DNA of 64,000 nucleotides from Saposhnikovia divaricata (lineage: Eukaryota > Streptophyta > Magnoliopsida > Apiales > Apiaceae), in contig CM071597.1 of the NCBI GenBank assembly GCA_036435485.1, positions 140,427,647-140,491,646 on the forward strand. The letters are read 5' to 3'. The notes beneath the pieces are model-generated. The model worked only from the letters and a program-made list of their open reading frames with translations, made no database searches and was not told the DNA's origin. Shown piece after piece: positions 1 through 9,300 of this stretch. Position 1 is the stretch's first letter, and each line of letters starts with the position of its first letter. A program made the position numbers and the translations under genes.

Positions 1-331
1 AATGTTAAACATCTCAGCACTTAAATCTTCAATGGTATGCTTGTATTCAGTTTTAGACATATCAAGTAAGACTAGAGATGGTACCTGAGTTGAGGAACTA
101 GAAGCTTCATCATCAGATTTAGCCATAAGGGCCAAGTTTATAAACTCTTCTTCTTCCTCATCTTCAGAATCATCCCAGCATTTCCCTTCAGCCACATAGG
201 CTTTACCTTGATTCCTTAAACTGATTTCCAGATCATTTTCCTTGATTCTGTTTTGGTCTTCTGCATTCAGTAGCAAAATGACCTAGATCATTGCAGTTGT
301 AGCACCTGAACTTCGACCTATCCACCATCCC
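1..331 (-). pseudogene. Ty1/copia gag, C-terminal part (zinc knuckle and acidic tail)
   Basis: Read on the minus strand, this is the downstream half of a copia Gag. A CCHC zinc knuckle (CYNCNDLGHFATEC) lies at about 263-308. An acidic, Asp/Glu-rich tail follows that includes KAYVAEGKCWDDSEDEEEEE and NLALMAKSDDE, as in SIRE-type copia Gag. The knuckle would bind element RNA during particle assembly. The frame shifts once just after the knuckle (around the QNQGK segment), so it is no longer a clean ORF. The upstream half is at 39575-40632; element A sits between the halves and duplicated ATCCC (327-331 and 39570-39574). The element continues beyond the left window edge. Confidence 0.8.
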
Positions 332-717
332 TGTAAGAATCCAGATTTTGGGTAGAATTAAAACTTTTTATTATTTAATGATGTAAGAATGAATAGTGTT
401 TACGACTACGATGTAATAGTTGATCTTCTGAATGAATGAATGGAATTCGATTTAAATGTTTATATGTCTTGAAGATTGCTAATGGTTGACCACTTAGGTA
501 AGAATAATCTATCTCCTAGGGGAATAAGATATGGCAATTCCAAGCAGGAGAATATTCTCATGTCATCCAGATCGATAACGATTAATCCAGTGGTTCCGTA
601 AAAAGGTTAAGGAACGATCAAAAGAAAATACGGACAATTGTACAACCCTAAGAGAATAAGTAAAGAATAAAGAATGAATAGTGTTTTTGGTGGAAGTAAA
701 AATAATATGAGACGACA

Positions 718-725
718 CTATATAG
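718..725 (+). promoter_or_regulatory. Candidate LTR TATA box (ctatatag)
   Basis: The octamer lies in a block kept between A LTRs (718-725 and 11291-11298) and C LTRs (15454-15461 and the matching place in the 3' LTR), each followed by agaag. It is upstream of the strong donor at 1369, as expected for an LTR promoter. No transcription start evidence exists here. Confidence 0.4.
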
Positions 726-1362
726 AAGTATTCGGAACGGATTTCCGAGTTCGTATTAGTGATCCAGGGGGAAAATAAGTGTATGGAAAAGCTGTCGGAT
801 TCTGAAAAACCGCACTTTTATTTTCTCCGAGAGTTCCCTGGACACTGATAGCCTTAAGGATTTAACGAAGGGATTTAAGGAATATAAAGTGGAAAGTTAG
901 AAAGAAAGATGGAGAATGATAGTATTAATATTAAGAAGATTCCCGATAAACCCTAATTAGAAATCTGTAAAATATTCCTACGAACGATCAATCGAAACGA
1001 GCAATAACCGGACACAGAATCAAGCAGAGGAAGCAAGATACATGCATGTGCAAGTGATAAATATTTAGTAACTAACATGGTTAGAGATTAACTAGCACTT
1101 AGCAACATCAAACCACTAGTTACATGAAAGCCATCAAAATCTCAACACTTGTCCATCCATTTCCATCATCCTATACATCATAACTTTATTAAAGTGGCTT
1201 TTGGATGAGATATTATCTAAATCTCATTTTAATAATTCATTTCATTACATAACCAAGCAAAGAAACAAGGCAAACTCTCCCCCCCTTTTATCATTCCATT
1301 CGACCAAGCAAGAAATTGCAAAACCAAAATCCAACTTCCAACCATTGTTTGATCTTGAAATT

Positions 1363-1374
1363 TTTAAGGTGAGT
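1363..1374 (+). other. Candidate 5' splice donor in LTR1 (aag|gtgagt)
   Basis: The site ttttaag|gtgagtcc matches the plant donor consensus, with the intron starting at 1369. The same position is donor-like in every related LTR: 11917 in LTR2, 36229 in LTR3, gtaagt at 16120 and 26636 in C, and gtgagt on the minus strand at 44108 and 51097 in B. Surrounding LTR sequence diverges strongly between families, so keeping a near-perfect donor at one place is notable. Confidence 0.5.
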
Positions 1375-2577
1375 CCTATAATTCAAGAAACTAATCTCCT
1401 AGAAATTTCAAGCCCAAATTCCTTTGTTTCCATTTTCAAATAAATCATTCAAGAGGAGCATGAATAGTGTTCTTCAAGATCTAACTTTGTTTTCTTGATT
1501 TTTTTTGATTGATCTAGCAAGCTTAACCACTCCTAAGGACCATACAAGGATTATTAAGGCTATATCACTCTCTAAGGAAGGTATAACCTCTTGAAAACCT
1601 AACCCTTGTTTGAGATTTAAGCATGTTTATGATAGATATAGCTTAGTTATGGTTATGTTAAGGTTAAAGCATGATTATGAATGGATCTTGATAAATGTTA
1701 AAAATAGTTAGATGAACGGAAAGGAATTGCTTGGCCTCAGTTCATGGTTATAAATCATGTATATGTTGTTTGGAGTGGATACCATGTTTATGGGAAGGTT
1801 TGAAATTGGTAAATATTCGATTTATAGCCGTCGTAATGTCGAAATTTCGATAACCTTAAGAAAAACGACTTGGAAAGTAGATGTAACTCAATGCCTAGCT
1901 TCGAAATCTACCATGATAAGATAGATAATGTTCCAAAATTTGTTTTTATATAAAGAACGTGTGAAACGGACTTACGGTTTAGTAGTTATGGCCGGTATAC
2001 TAAAAGTAGTTCTAAACCGTAAACGAGAATTCGTAACTAAAATTGAACCCTCGTAAAATATGTAAGTTAGTGGCGAATCTTGGTAATTAAATACTAGATG
2101 TAAAAAGGAAGGTATGAGAGAAAGCCTCATGTGAATCGGATCGTTTTTCGATTTTATAAAAATGTTTGAATCAAGGTTAAACGCGAACGAACCCTCTTAA
2201 AGTATAACTTTGGTTATAACTTAGAAAACGAGCGATAAAACTCGAGTTATAATCTTGGTTCGTAATCAATCGAATTTAGAACTTATACGAATTAAGTATA
2301 CACCAAGTGCGAGTACGATGACATGTCTTAATGATGAACAAATGTCGGATCGTATCGGTAATAAAAAGAGTTACACAAAAAGGGATATAACGAGATAATT
2401 CGAAAACATGTTTCGACTTAAGTTGATACTTACCCTTTTAAAAAGTGATAAGTGATTAATCTCGAATCTCTTGACTATTTATAGATCGCCAAGCTGACCC
2501 GGAACACCCTACCACTACCCCTACTCGTACTCGGTTACCAGGCAAGTTCTAAATCCATTTAAAGGCTGTTGTTGTGA

Positions 2578-2600
2578 ATATATATATATATATATGTGTG
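2578..2600 (+). repeat. (AT)n(GT)n microsatellite in LTR1
   Basis: Nine AT units followed by a short gtgtg. The same LTR position is hugely expanded in LTR2 (13119-13243) and moderately expanded in LTR3 (37452-37489). Confidence 0.95.
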
Positions 2601-2814
2601 ATTCGATTTTGTGTTTCATATGCCATAACATGCATGCCTACTTTCAAGATATATTGTGATACCTGTTCCTTGAATTATTGTTGGCTTATAGGCTAGATAT
2701 CGAATAATCAGTTATAAGCCGGTTGTTGATAAGTCCCTTAGAGAAGGGCACATATATCGTATTCGTTGAGTATAGACCGGGAGTCAGTACTTCTTGATAT
2801 ATCGTAATTACATT

Positions 2815-3380
2815 CGAGGAAAATATTTAAGTAAATATTTTCCATTATTTGGTTGACGAATATTATTTGAATATTCGTCCGAGATTATTTAATTAACGAT
2901 TATTACGTCAAATAATTATTTGAACGCTATTTATTCAATGAATATTATTTTTCAATATTCATTCAAAGTCGATTCATTTATCGGATATTATTTCGAATAT
3001 TCTTTTAAAAGCTTGGATTACTAAATGAATATTACTTTGATATTCATTTAGAATATTATTCATTAAATGAATATTACTTTGTGAATATTCATTTAAGTTC
3101 CAAATTACTTGACAAATATTATTTTAAATATTCATGTGATGATCTATTTATTTATCAAATATTATTTCAAGTTTCCTTTCAAGCATTATTACTTGAACGA
3201 ATATTATTTTGAATATTCATTTAAATATTTAATTATTCAATAAATACTTCCTCCTTATTTATTCGAGAAGTATTTTAAGAAATACTTCGATTTAAATATT
3301 CGCTCGTAGTCATAAGCCTTCTGTAATTATTTCTGATACAATAAATATTCTCCGAATATTTATCTAATACTCTGAAATGA
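2815..3380 (+). repeat. AT-rich palindrome array in LTR1
   Basis: About 560 bp built from repeated short inverted pairs of the form gaatatta-(few bases)-aatattc, such as gaatattatttgaatattc near 2870. More than ten imperfect hairpins follow each other. Equivalent arrays occur at about 13448-13998, 37692-38255, 17580-18265 and 28090-28785. No coding potential. Confidence 0.8.
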
Positions 3381-4183
3381 CTTCATATATCATCGTTGAC
3401 CTTCGATAATTATAAAATTTCTTCGAAGTCGGGTTATTATTATTATTATTATATCAAGAAAGGTTCTCAAAATGTCGTTCTTCCTTCGAATCTACCTTCC
3501 AAATAATAAGAGAACCTTGCTTGAAAAATGTTATTTATCTTGAGGACTTCCCGGTCATAAATCTTTCGAAACGTATTCTTTTTACTTGCAACGAGAATTG
3601 CTATCCATTGCATCTGGGTACCCTCTCATCATTCGAGGGGTAAGATTATTGGAACAGGATGGTATCCTCTAACAAGCAACAGCTTGGGAGATAAAATGTT
3701 GAATTTTCCTTTCCAACTAGATACGACTACTTTGTGGAGTATTATCAACAAGTATTATACTTGGGGAAAGGGGGACGAACTTTGCGTTCAGAGTCAAGAA
3801 TTTCTTTTCGAACTTGGAGTCGTGTAAGAGGCCGAGTAGCGCCGGTCCATCCCCTTTGGCCCAACCGTTGGCCGAGGAGAGCTAGTAGGGCGGTAGACAA
3901 GTAAAGCCGTCAGTTCTTCCTTCTACCGATAGTAAATCTAAATTGAGCTGTACAGTCTGCGACTGATCATCATAAGATTGGCAGTGGGCGCGGTGAATAC
4001 TCCAGCATAAGTTCAATCATCCAAATTCATTTATTTTCTGCAACAGTATTATTGTTGGCAGTATTGGAAAAGTATTCATAATTGGAATATATATGTTTGA
4101 GTTACTTGTAACTTCATCATTTACCTTATACTGGTATTATCTTCGCTAAGGCATGGCATATGGTTTCAAAGTTGTTTGAACTG

Positions 4184-4184
<1 letters not shown>

Positions 4185-4231
<47 letters not shown>
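4185..4231 (+). repeat. (TA)n microsatellite in LTR1
   Basis: Uninterrupted TA repeat just before the candidate second LTR exon. It is much shorter at the same place in LTR2 (30418-30429) and LTR3 (39082-39102). Confidence 0.95.
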
Positions 4232-4233
<2 letters not shown>

Positions 4234-4244
4234 TCACTGTTCAG

Positions 4245-4394
4245 TTATATTGTTTTTGGTGGGCTATTGCTCACCCTTGCTTATTTATTATGTCACAACA
4301 ACAGCTAGGACAGATGGCTCGCGTTAGGCGCACTCGGTGCAAGCGGGTTACCCGACCCACCGGACTCCCTGAGATGTTAGCCGCCATTGCTAAG
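4245..4394 (+). other. Candidate LTR exon 2 (hairpin plus small ORF)
   Basis: The acceptor-like actgttcag ends at 4244 and the donor-like aag|gtag starts its intron at 4395, giving a 150-nt exon. It contains a stem-loop at 4258-4275 (ggtgggc / tatt / gctcacc; seven pairs, one G-U) and a small ORF. Element B has the same arrangement in diverged sequence (48745-48887 on the minus strand, 143 nt). Splicing is inferred. Confidence 0.4.
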
Positions 4395-4403
4395 GTAGCA
4401 TAG
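4290..4403 (+). CDS. LTR-encoded small basic ORF, LTR1 copy (37 aa)
   Basis: ATG at 4290, stop TAG at 4401. The product starts MSQQQLGQMARVRRTR and is rich in Arg in its first half, with a short hydrophobic helix-like end (LAAIAKVA). Copies in LTR2 and LTR3 differ by a codon substitution (Cys, His or Ser) and one in-frame codon gain, with no frameshift. A related frame exists in B LTRs sharing the pattern QLG-M...R-T--KRV-R and E--LA-I-EV. It may be a microprotein, or more likely the first coding exon of the pre-gag ORF: a donor-like gtag at 4395 would join codon 35 in phase with the sequence at 4854 just before the pre-gag ATG. I know no family for it. Confidence 0.45.
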   Translation: MSQQQLGQMARVRRTRCKRVTRPTGLPEMLAAIAKVA

Positions 4404-4853
4404 TTAGACATCTTTTGTTTCCTGTTTAACTATATGTATAATTAATGTAATCAACGGCAAAAATTTTAAACATATGATGTTATCCTTTTGGCTTGTAATA
4501 ACTTTTATTCGTAAACCCCTTTATGTAAGACTTATTTCAATTTCATCTCTGGGACTATAACTGTGTGTGTGTGAATGGATATTATTGTGGGGTCATAGCA
4601 TGCTACTTATTGATTTTGGACTCAAGTCAAGTATTTTGTATGAGTTATGAGACCGTAACGACCCGATCCCTGACCCCGGATCTCGGGGTGTTACAGAGAT
4701 GGTATCAGAACGAGAGTTATATATCCCAAGAGATTATGCAACGTTATATAATAATAAATTCATAAATATAATAAGAACCCTTACCAGGTTCACCTAAAAC
4801 CCTTACGGGAACTTTTTAAGTATCATGATAGTAACATAGTTCGTCTTGTGTAG
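4395..4853 (+). other. Candidate intron across LTR1/internal junction
   Basis: Begins gtagca after aag at 4394 and ends cttgtgtag at 4853. Removing it joins LTR small-ORF codons to GCG AGC GAC ATG in frame. It would take out the LTR end and the primer binding site (4700-4711), making a subgenomic mRNA that cannot be reverse transcribed by the usual route. Element B shows the same phase and layout. Inference from sequence only. Confidence 0.4.
4700..4711 (+). promoter_or_regulatory. Primer binding site, copy 1 (iMet tRNA)
   Basis: tggtatcagaac lies four bases after the LTR1 end. It matches the complement of the plant initiator Met tRNA 3' end except for one base (copy 2 and C have tggtatcagagc). 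Confidence 0.9.
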
Positions 4854-4862
4854 GCGAGCGAC

Positions 4863-5645
4863 ATGTCTACCCAGGAGGTAGCTGCGAGACAGCATGATGA
4901 TGACATGTTCCGGACTAGGGAACCGTATTATGAGCACTTGCCTGATGAGGATACTGAGCCTGAGAAGGAGGACCCTGAGGAGTTCCGGGTTGATGCTAAT
5001 ACTGATGTTATGGAGTCTGAGGAGGAGGACCCTGAGGAGGTCCTGGTTGATGCTGATACTGATGTTGTTGAGACTGAGGGGGAGGAGGACCCGGAGGGGG
5101 TCCAGACAGGGCAGGACGCTGAGTTAGTTGCTGAGGGTGAGGATTTTTGGGTTATATCTGAGATTAGGACCATGGAGGAGGACACTGATATGACCACTGA
5201 GAAGGTCATGGCTGCTGTTGTTAGACAGGCGGTAGATGAGGATGAGCCAGTGGATAATGCTGTAGGGAGTTTTGGACTACTAGTGCCACCCCTCTTTATT
5301 GAGAGAGCCCCTACCCCACCACCACTACCTGTGAGCCCATTTTCTGATGAGTTTGAGGAGTCTACCCCAGAGCCCCAGCAGATAGAGACTGCAGCCCCGT
5401 CTGAGCCATCCACCCCACCTCATGTCCCGATAGGGGGAGTTCCAGTATGTGTTCACAACTTGATTGTGAACGGGCTGTATAGAGAGTTGTCAGTGGCGGA
5501 TGCCAGATTGGCAGAGTCTAGGAGGGAGCTAGCAGCGGAGAGAGCCGCCCGGATGAGGTTACAGGGCCGGAGGACTATCAGTGATCAGGTTGGGTATAGG
5601 GCTGTGACCCGCATCGAGCTGAGGGCTCGGGTGAGGGTGCGATAG
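4863..5645 (+). CDS. Pre-gag accessory ORF, copy 1 (260 aa)
   Basis: An extra ORF between the primer site and gag, starting MSTQEVAARQ. The first 120 residues are very acidic with repeated EEEDPEEV blocks. The middle (about 150-195) is proline-rich. The C-terminal 60 residues are a charged, Arg/Ala-rich helical stretch (ARLAESRRELAAERAARM). Compared with copy 2 (31065-31947), it ends early: codon TAG at 5643 stands where copy 2 has CAG, and about 35 further residues follow in copy 2. An acceptor-like tgtag precedes the ATG by nine bases. Element B has a protein of the same layout in the same place (47452-48216). No known domain recognised; not Gag. Its function is unknown; a chaperone-like or anti-silencing role is only a guess. 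Confidence 0.65.
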   Translation: MSTQEVAARQHDDDMFRTREPYYEHLPDEDTEPEKEDPEEFRVDANTDVMESEEEDPEEVLVDADTDVVETEGEEDPEGVQTGQDAELVAEGEDFWVISEIRTMEEDTDMTTEKVMAAVVRQAVDEDEPVDNAVGSFGLLVPPLFIERAPTPPPLPVSPFSDEFEESTPEPQQIETAAPSEPSTPPHVPIGGVPVCVHNLIVNGLYRELSVADARLAESRRELAAERAARMRLQGRRTISDQVGYRAVTRIELRARVRVR

Positions 5646-6149
5646 TTGCCTACTGATGGGCATGGTATGGTAGCCAGAGCAGATGTCGAGGAGATTTTCC
5701 GCATCGCCATGGGGAGGGTTCGGATGATGTTTCGTCGTGGCGGCTGACTTCAGATGTAGTGATGCAGTAGTCTAGTTGTCTAGTCATGTACGGACGTAGT
5801 AGTGCCGGCTTTTGTAGGGATGGTTTCATTGTACTTATTTTCCCTTTTTGCAGACTAGACAGATAGACAACATATTTCACTTTTGACTTGTTGTTGTTGG
5901 GATGGTTGTACTATAAACTATCGTTGTAACTCAGATGTTGTACCTTTTCGGTACCTGGTATATATTTTTTTCCCTTTCAGTTATTTCAATTTTGTTGGGA
6001 TGCGATCACGAGTTTATTAGCATATGTACTTCTTTCGATTAAGTTGCCATGAGATATAAAAACTGTGGGATCCTAAATCCAATCATGTAACGAATTATGC
6101 AAGGAAAAAAATCCTTTAAAGCAGGTAAGTAAACCTAATGTATAATTGT

Positions 6150-6168
6150 CGAAATTTTCAGTAAAATG
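6150..6168 (+). other. Candidate 3' splice acceptor just before gag ATG
   Basis: The pyrimidine-rich attttcag ends at 6161 and is followed by taaaATG (gag start 6166). Copy 2 keeps it (AG at 32362-32363), and B has tgtacag four bases before its gag ATG at 46796. A donor-like cag|gtaagt at 6124/6125 (32326/32327 in copy 2) is only 37 bases upstream, too close for a normal plant intron with this acceptor. Confidence 0.4.
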
Positions 6169-7420
6169 TCTCCAAGACGAATGGGCACTTGGGCTAACCC
6201 CCGTGAATCTACTGACCAAGAGAGTCGCAACCAACATGAGGAAAACCATGAATATAGTGAAGAACAAGATCAGGACTATAATGAGCAAGAAGATTCCCAG
6301 TTTGGAGCAGAGGATGAACCCATGTACTCTGAAGACTTTGAGGAGGAAATAGAGGGTGGAGAAACTGAAGTGGAGCAGGAAGGGGAGAACCAGGGCAGAG
6401 ACCCCATGGGCCAGTTTATGGATCTGCTTAGGCAGAATTTGAACCAATACCCCCAACCACCACCAGAAAATAACACTTCAGTGGTAAATTCCTTCAGGGC
6501 CTTTTAGTCCCTTAAGCCCCCAGAGTTCCACGGATCGACTGATCCCGTTGAGGCGAGGGCCTGGATCAAGGAAATGGAAAAATCTTTCGAGATTCTGAGT
6601 ATCAATGAGGCTCAGAAGACTGTTTTTGCTACTTACCTACTAAAGGAAGAGGCCAATTATTGGTGGAAGGCCAAAAAGAACATGGAGACGGATGCTATCA
6701 TAACCTGGGAAAGGTTTAAACAATTATTCCTGGAGAAGTACTTTCCGAAGTTCATGAAAACTCAGATGGAACTTAAGTTTTTGGAACTAAAATAGAACAA
6801 TATGTCAGTGGCTGACTATGAGGCCAAATTTACTGAGCTGTCGAGATTTGTGCCGGAATTTGTGGATACCGAAGAGAAGAGAGCTAACAGGTTTCAACAA
6901 GGGTTAAAAATAGTGGATCCAGAATAGAGTGGCGGTTTTAGAAATTACGGATTATGCCACCTTAGTGCAGAAGGTAACCATTGTGGAAGCTGGAAGTGAT
7001 CAGATGCATAGAGAAAGAGAAAAAGGGGGAATAAAGAGAAAGTATGCCAGAATGGGCGGAGGGTCCACTGGAGGAAAACCCCCAACCAAGTTTAACAGAG
7101 GAACCATCTCCCTACCTGGGAGAAGGGAAGGGTTTAAGCCATCGATGAGCGCAACAGTGAGCCAGGGCGGCCAACAATCAGGAATGTCCCGTTCCCATCA
7201 GTCTAGACCCCCTTACCATTATGTGCTACCTGTGGGAAGAGGCATTCCGGTGTGTGCATCCTGAAGCAGATAAACTGCTATAAGTATGGGCATGCTGGGC
7301 ACTATGCTACCTCTTGCACCACGGTCATCTTTAAAAGCATTACTTGTTTCCAGTACGGACATCTAGGGCACATGAGGAAGGACTGCCCAAGGAACAAACC
7401 AGCAGCATCAGGGGCAAGTA
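6166..7420 (+). pseudogene. Gag, copy 1 (broken)
   Basis: Gag of a plant Ty3/gypsy element. The retrotransposon-gag domain lies at about 6500-6990 (segments such as KTVFATYLLKEEANYWW and ELSRFVPEFV). Two zinc knuckles lie at about 7266-7390. Breaks relative to copy 2: TAG at 6505 (AAG in copy 2), TAG at 6793 (CAG in copy 2), a one-base insertion near 6909, and a one-base loss in a C run near 7207. Both knuckles have lost their second Cys to Tyr (CYKY, CFQY), so RNA binding would fail even if translated. The frame continues into protease without a frameshift, as in chromoviruses with one Gag-Pol frame. Confidence 0.9.
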
Positions 7421-8145
7421 GGGCTGCCTCAAATTGGCCACCAACTGCTAGGACTTTTAATATGTCGGTACAAGATGCCGTGAGGGACACGGATGTGATA
7501 GCAGGTACATTTTCTCTCAATTCAGTCAGTACAAATGTCTTATTTGATTCGGGAGCAACTAAGTCTTTCATATCTAGACATTTTGCGCATAAATTGAAAC
7601 TTAAAACCCAGCAACTAAGAGATTCCTTACAAGTAGAGATAGCTAACCAGGAAGTCGTACCGGTTAATCGAATTCACCCCGATTGTAAACTAGAAATAGG
7701 AGGACGATCCTTCTATGTCGATTTAATTCCTTTTAAGCTAGGGGAATTTGATGTCATTTTGGGAATGGATTGGTTGTCTCGTAATAATGCGCAGATAGAT
7801 TTTAAAGGGAAAAAGGTTAAGTTGAAAACCCCAGGGAAGAAAGAAATAGTGTTTAAGGGGATGCGACAGACCCAGAAAATTCTGACCATGGTGCAAACCA
7901 AGAGATTGTTACGAAAAGGGAACGAGGTTTATTTAGCTTACGTTATAGACACTCAGAAGGAAGCGCCAAGATTGCAGGACATTCCAGTAGTTAATGAGTT
8001 CGAGGACGTGTTCCCACAAGATCTTCCCGAACTACCACCTGATAGGGTAATTGAGTTTGCCATCGAGTTAGCCCTGGGGACGGCACCGATTTCGAAGTCC
8101 CCGTATCGATTAGCCCCAGTAGAAATGAAAGAGCTAGCTAAATAG
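7420..8145 (+). pseudogene. Aspartic protease, copy 1
   Basis: Retropepsin-like domain with the active-site motif LFDSGATKSFIS (Asp codon at 7546) and the downstream VILGMDWL motif. It would cut Gag-Pol in particles. The frame is open from 7252 to a TAG at 8143, right before the RT segment LQELLDKG. The same TAG is present in copy 2 (34345), so it predates the tandem duplication or was inherited from the source copy. Confidence 0.88.
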
Positions 8146-8900
8146 TTACAGGAATTGTTGGATAAGGGCATTATAAGGCCCAGTGTGTCGCCGTGTGGCG
8201 CACCAGTGTTGTTCATTATGAAAAAGGATGGGAGCATGAGATTATGCATCGACTACCGAGAGTTGAACAATCTAACCATAAAGAATAAGTATCCACTACC
8301 CAGGATAGATGATTTGTTTGACCAGCTAAGAGGCGCTGAATACTTTTCTAAGATTGACCTGAGAAGGGGATATCACCAACTGAAGATTAAACCTGAAGAT
8401 ATCCCGAAGACTGCATTTCGTACTAGATATGGACATTATGAGTTCTTGGCGATGTCGTTTGGATTGACCAACGCCCCAGCAGCTTTCATGGACTTAATGA
8501 ATAGAGTGTTCAAAGAATATTTGGACAAATTCGTGATAGTCTTCATCGATGATATTCTCATCTACTCAAAGACATAGGCAGAACATGCTGAACATTTGAG
8601 GATAACTTTAGAAATACTCAGGAAGGAGCAGTTATATGCCAAGTTCTCCAAGTGTGAGTTTTGGAAAAATGAAGTGCAATTCTTAGGGCACGTGATCAAT
8701 AGAGACGGAGTGTTGGTTGACTCCTCCAAGATAGAAGCAGTTTCCAATTGGGAACGACCAACTACTCCAACCGAGGTAAGGAGTTTCATCGGACTAGCCG
8801 GATATTACAGAAGATTTGTCCAAGATTTTGCAAAGATCGCAGCTCCGTTAACTCGACTTACCCGTAAAATGGAGAAATTTGAATGGACTGAAAAATGCGA
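8146..8900 (+). pseudogene. Reverse transcriptase, copy 1
   Basis: RT of the Ty3/gypsy type: LDKGIIRPS, LCIDYRELN, the palm segment FSKIDLRRGYHQ, SFGLTNAPAAF and catalytic FIDDILIYSK (about 8540-8575), then FLGHVINRDG. The catalytic Asp pair is intact here, unlike copy 2. An in-frame TAG at 8575 follows the catalytic motif directly. The protein copies element RNA into cDNA, primed at the iMet site. Confidence 0.9.
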
Positions 8901-9300
8901 GAAGAGTTTCCAAGAGTTAAAGAAGAGGTTGGTGACAGCCCCAGTGTTGGCATTACCTGATGGAAAAGGAGATTTCGTGATTTACAGTGATGCTTTGCAT
9001 AAAGGATTGGGATACGTGCTCATGCAGCACGGCAAGGTAATAGCATATGCGTCTAGGCAATTGAAGGATTATGAGGTCAGGTATCCCACACATGATCTAG
9101 AACTAGCAGCCATAGTCTTCGCTTTAAAGATTAGAGACACTACTTGTATGGGGAAAAGTGCGAGATTTACACAGACCATAAGAGCCTCAAGTACATTTTC
9201 ACTCAGAAAGAGCTTCCATGCGCCAGAAGAGATGGATAGATTTAATCAAGGATTACGATTGTGAAATTCGCTATCACCCGGGCAAAGCCAATGTGGTGGC
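8900..9300 (+). pseudogene. RNase H, copy 1
   Basis: RNase H domain with YSDALHKGLGYVL, IAYASRQLKDYE and NYPTHDLELAA-like motifs, ending near YHPGKANVVADALSR. The catalytic TDAS-like Asp is kept as SDAL. A small deletion near 9131 (copy 2 reads IWKHYLYGEK) shifts the frame, and the region before 9240 is garbled relative to copy 2. Confidence 0.85.

Larger units (their letters stand above)
332..4695 (+). repeat. Element A LTR1 (4.36 kb)
   Basis: Starts tgtaagaatcc and ends ggtgttaca, followed after four bases by the primer binding site. It holds no pol or gag sequence. Landmarks: a possible TATA box ctatatag at 718-725; motif atgaatagtg at 389, 674 and 1460; a strong donor-like site aag|gtgagt at 1368/1369; an (AT)n run at 2578-2595; an AT-rich array of hairpin-forming gaatatt motifs at about 2815-3380; a second (TA)n run at 4185-4231; then a hairpin and small ORF at 4258-4403. 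The open frame at 1201-1443 begins with TTG and I do not treat it as a gene. Confidence 0.92.

Noticed and set aside
1201..1443. 80-codon open frame in LTR1 (also in LTR2 and, diverged, in C)
   Set aside because: It begins with TTG, not ATG, crosses the strong donor-like site, and the C versions differ by frameshifts. Probably leader sequence that happens to be open.
6125..6161. A 37-nt intron from gtaagt to the gag acceptor
   Set aside because: Too short for plant splicing; either the donor pairs elsewhere or it is chance.
6073..6456. Minus-strand hydrophobic frames opposite gag (also 32275-32658)
   Set aside because: Antisense of acidic Gag codons reads as hydrophobic residues; no independent support.
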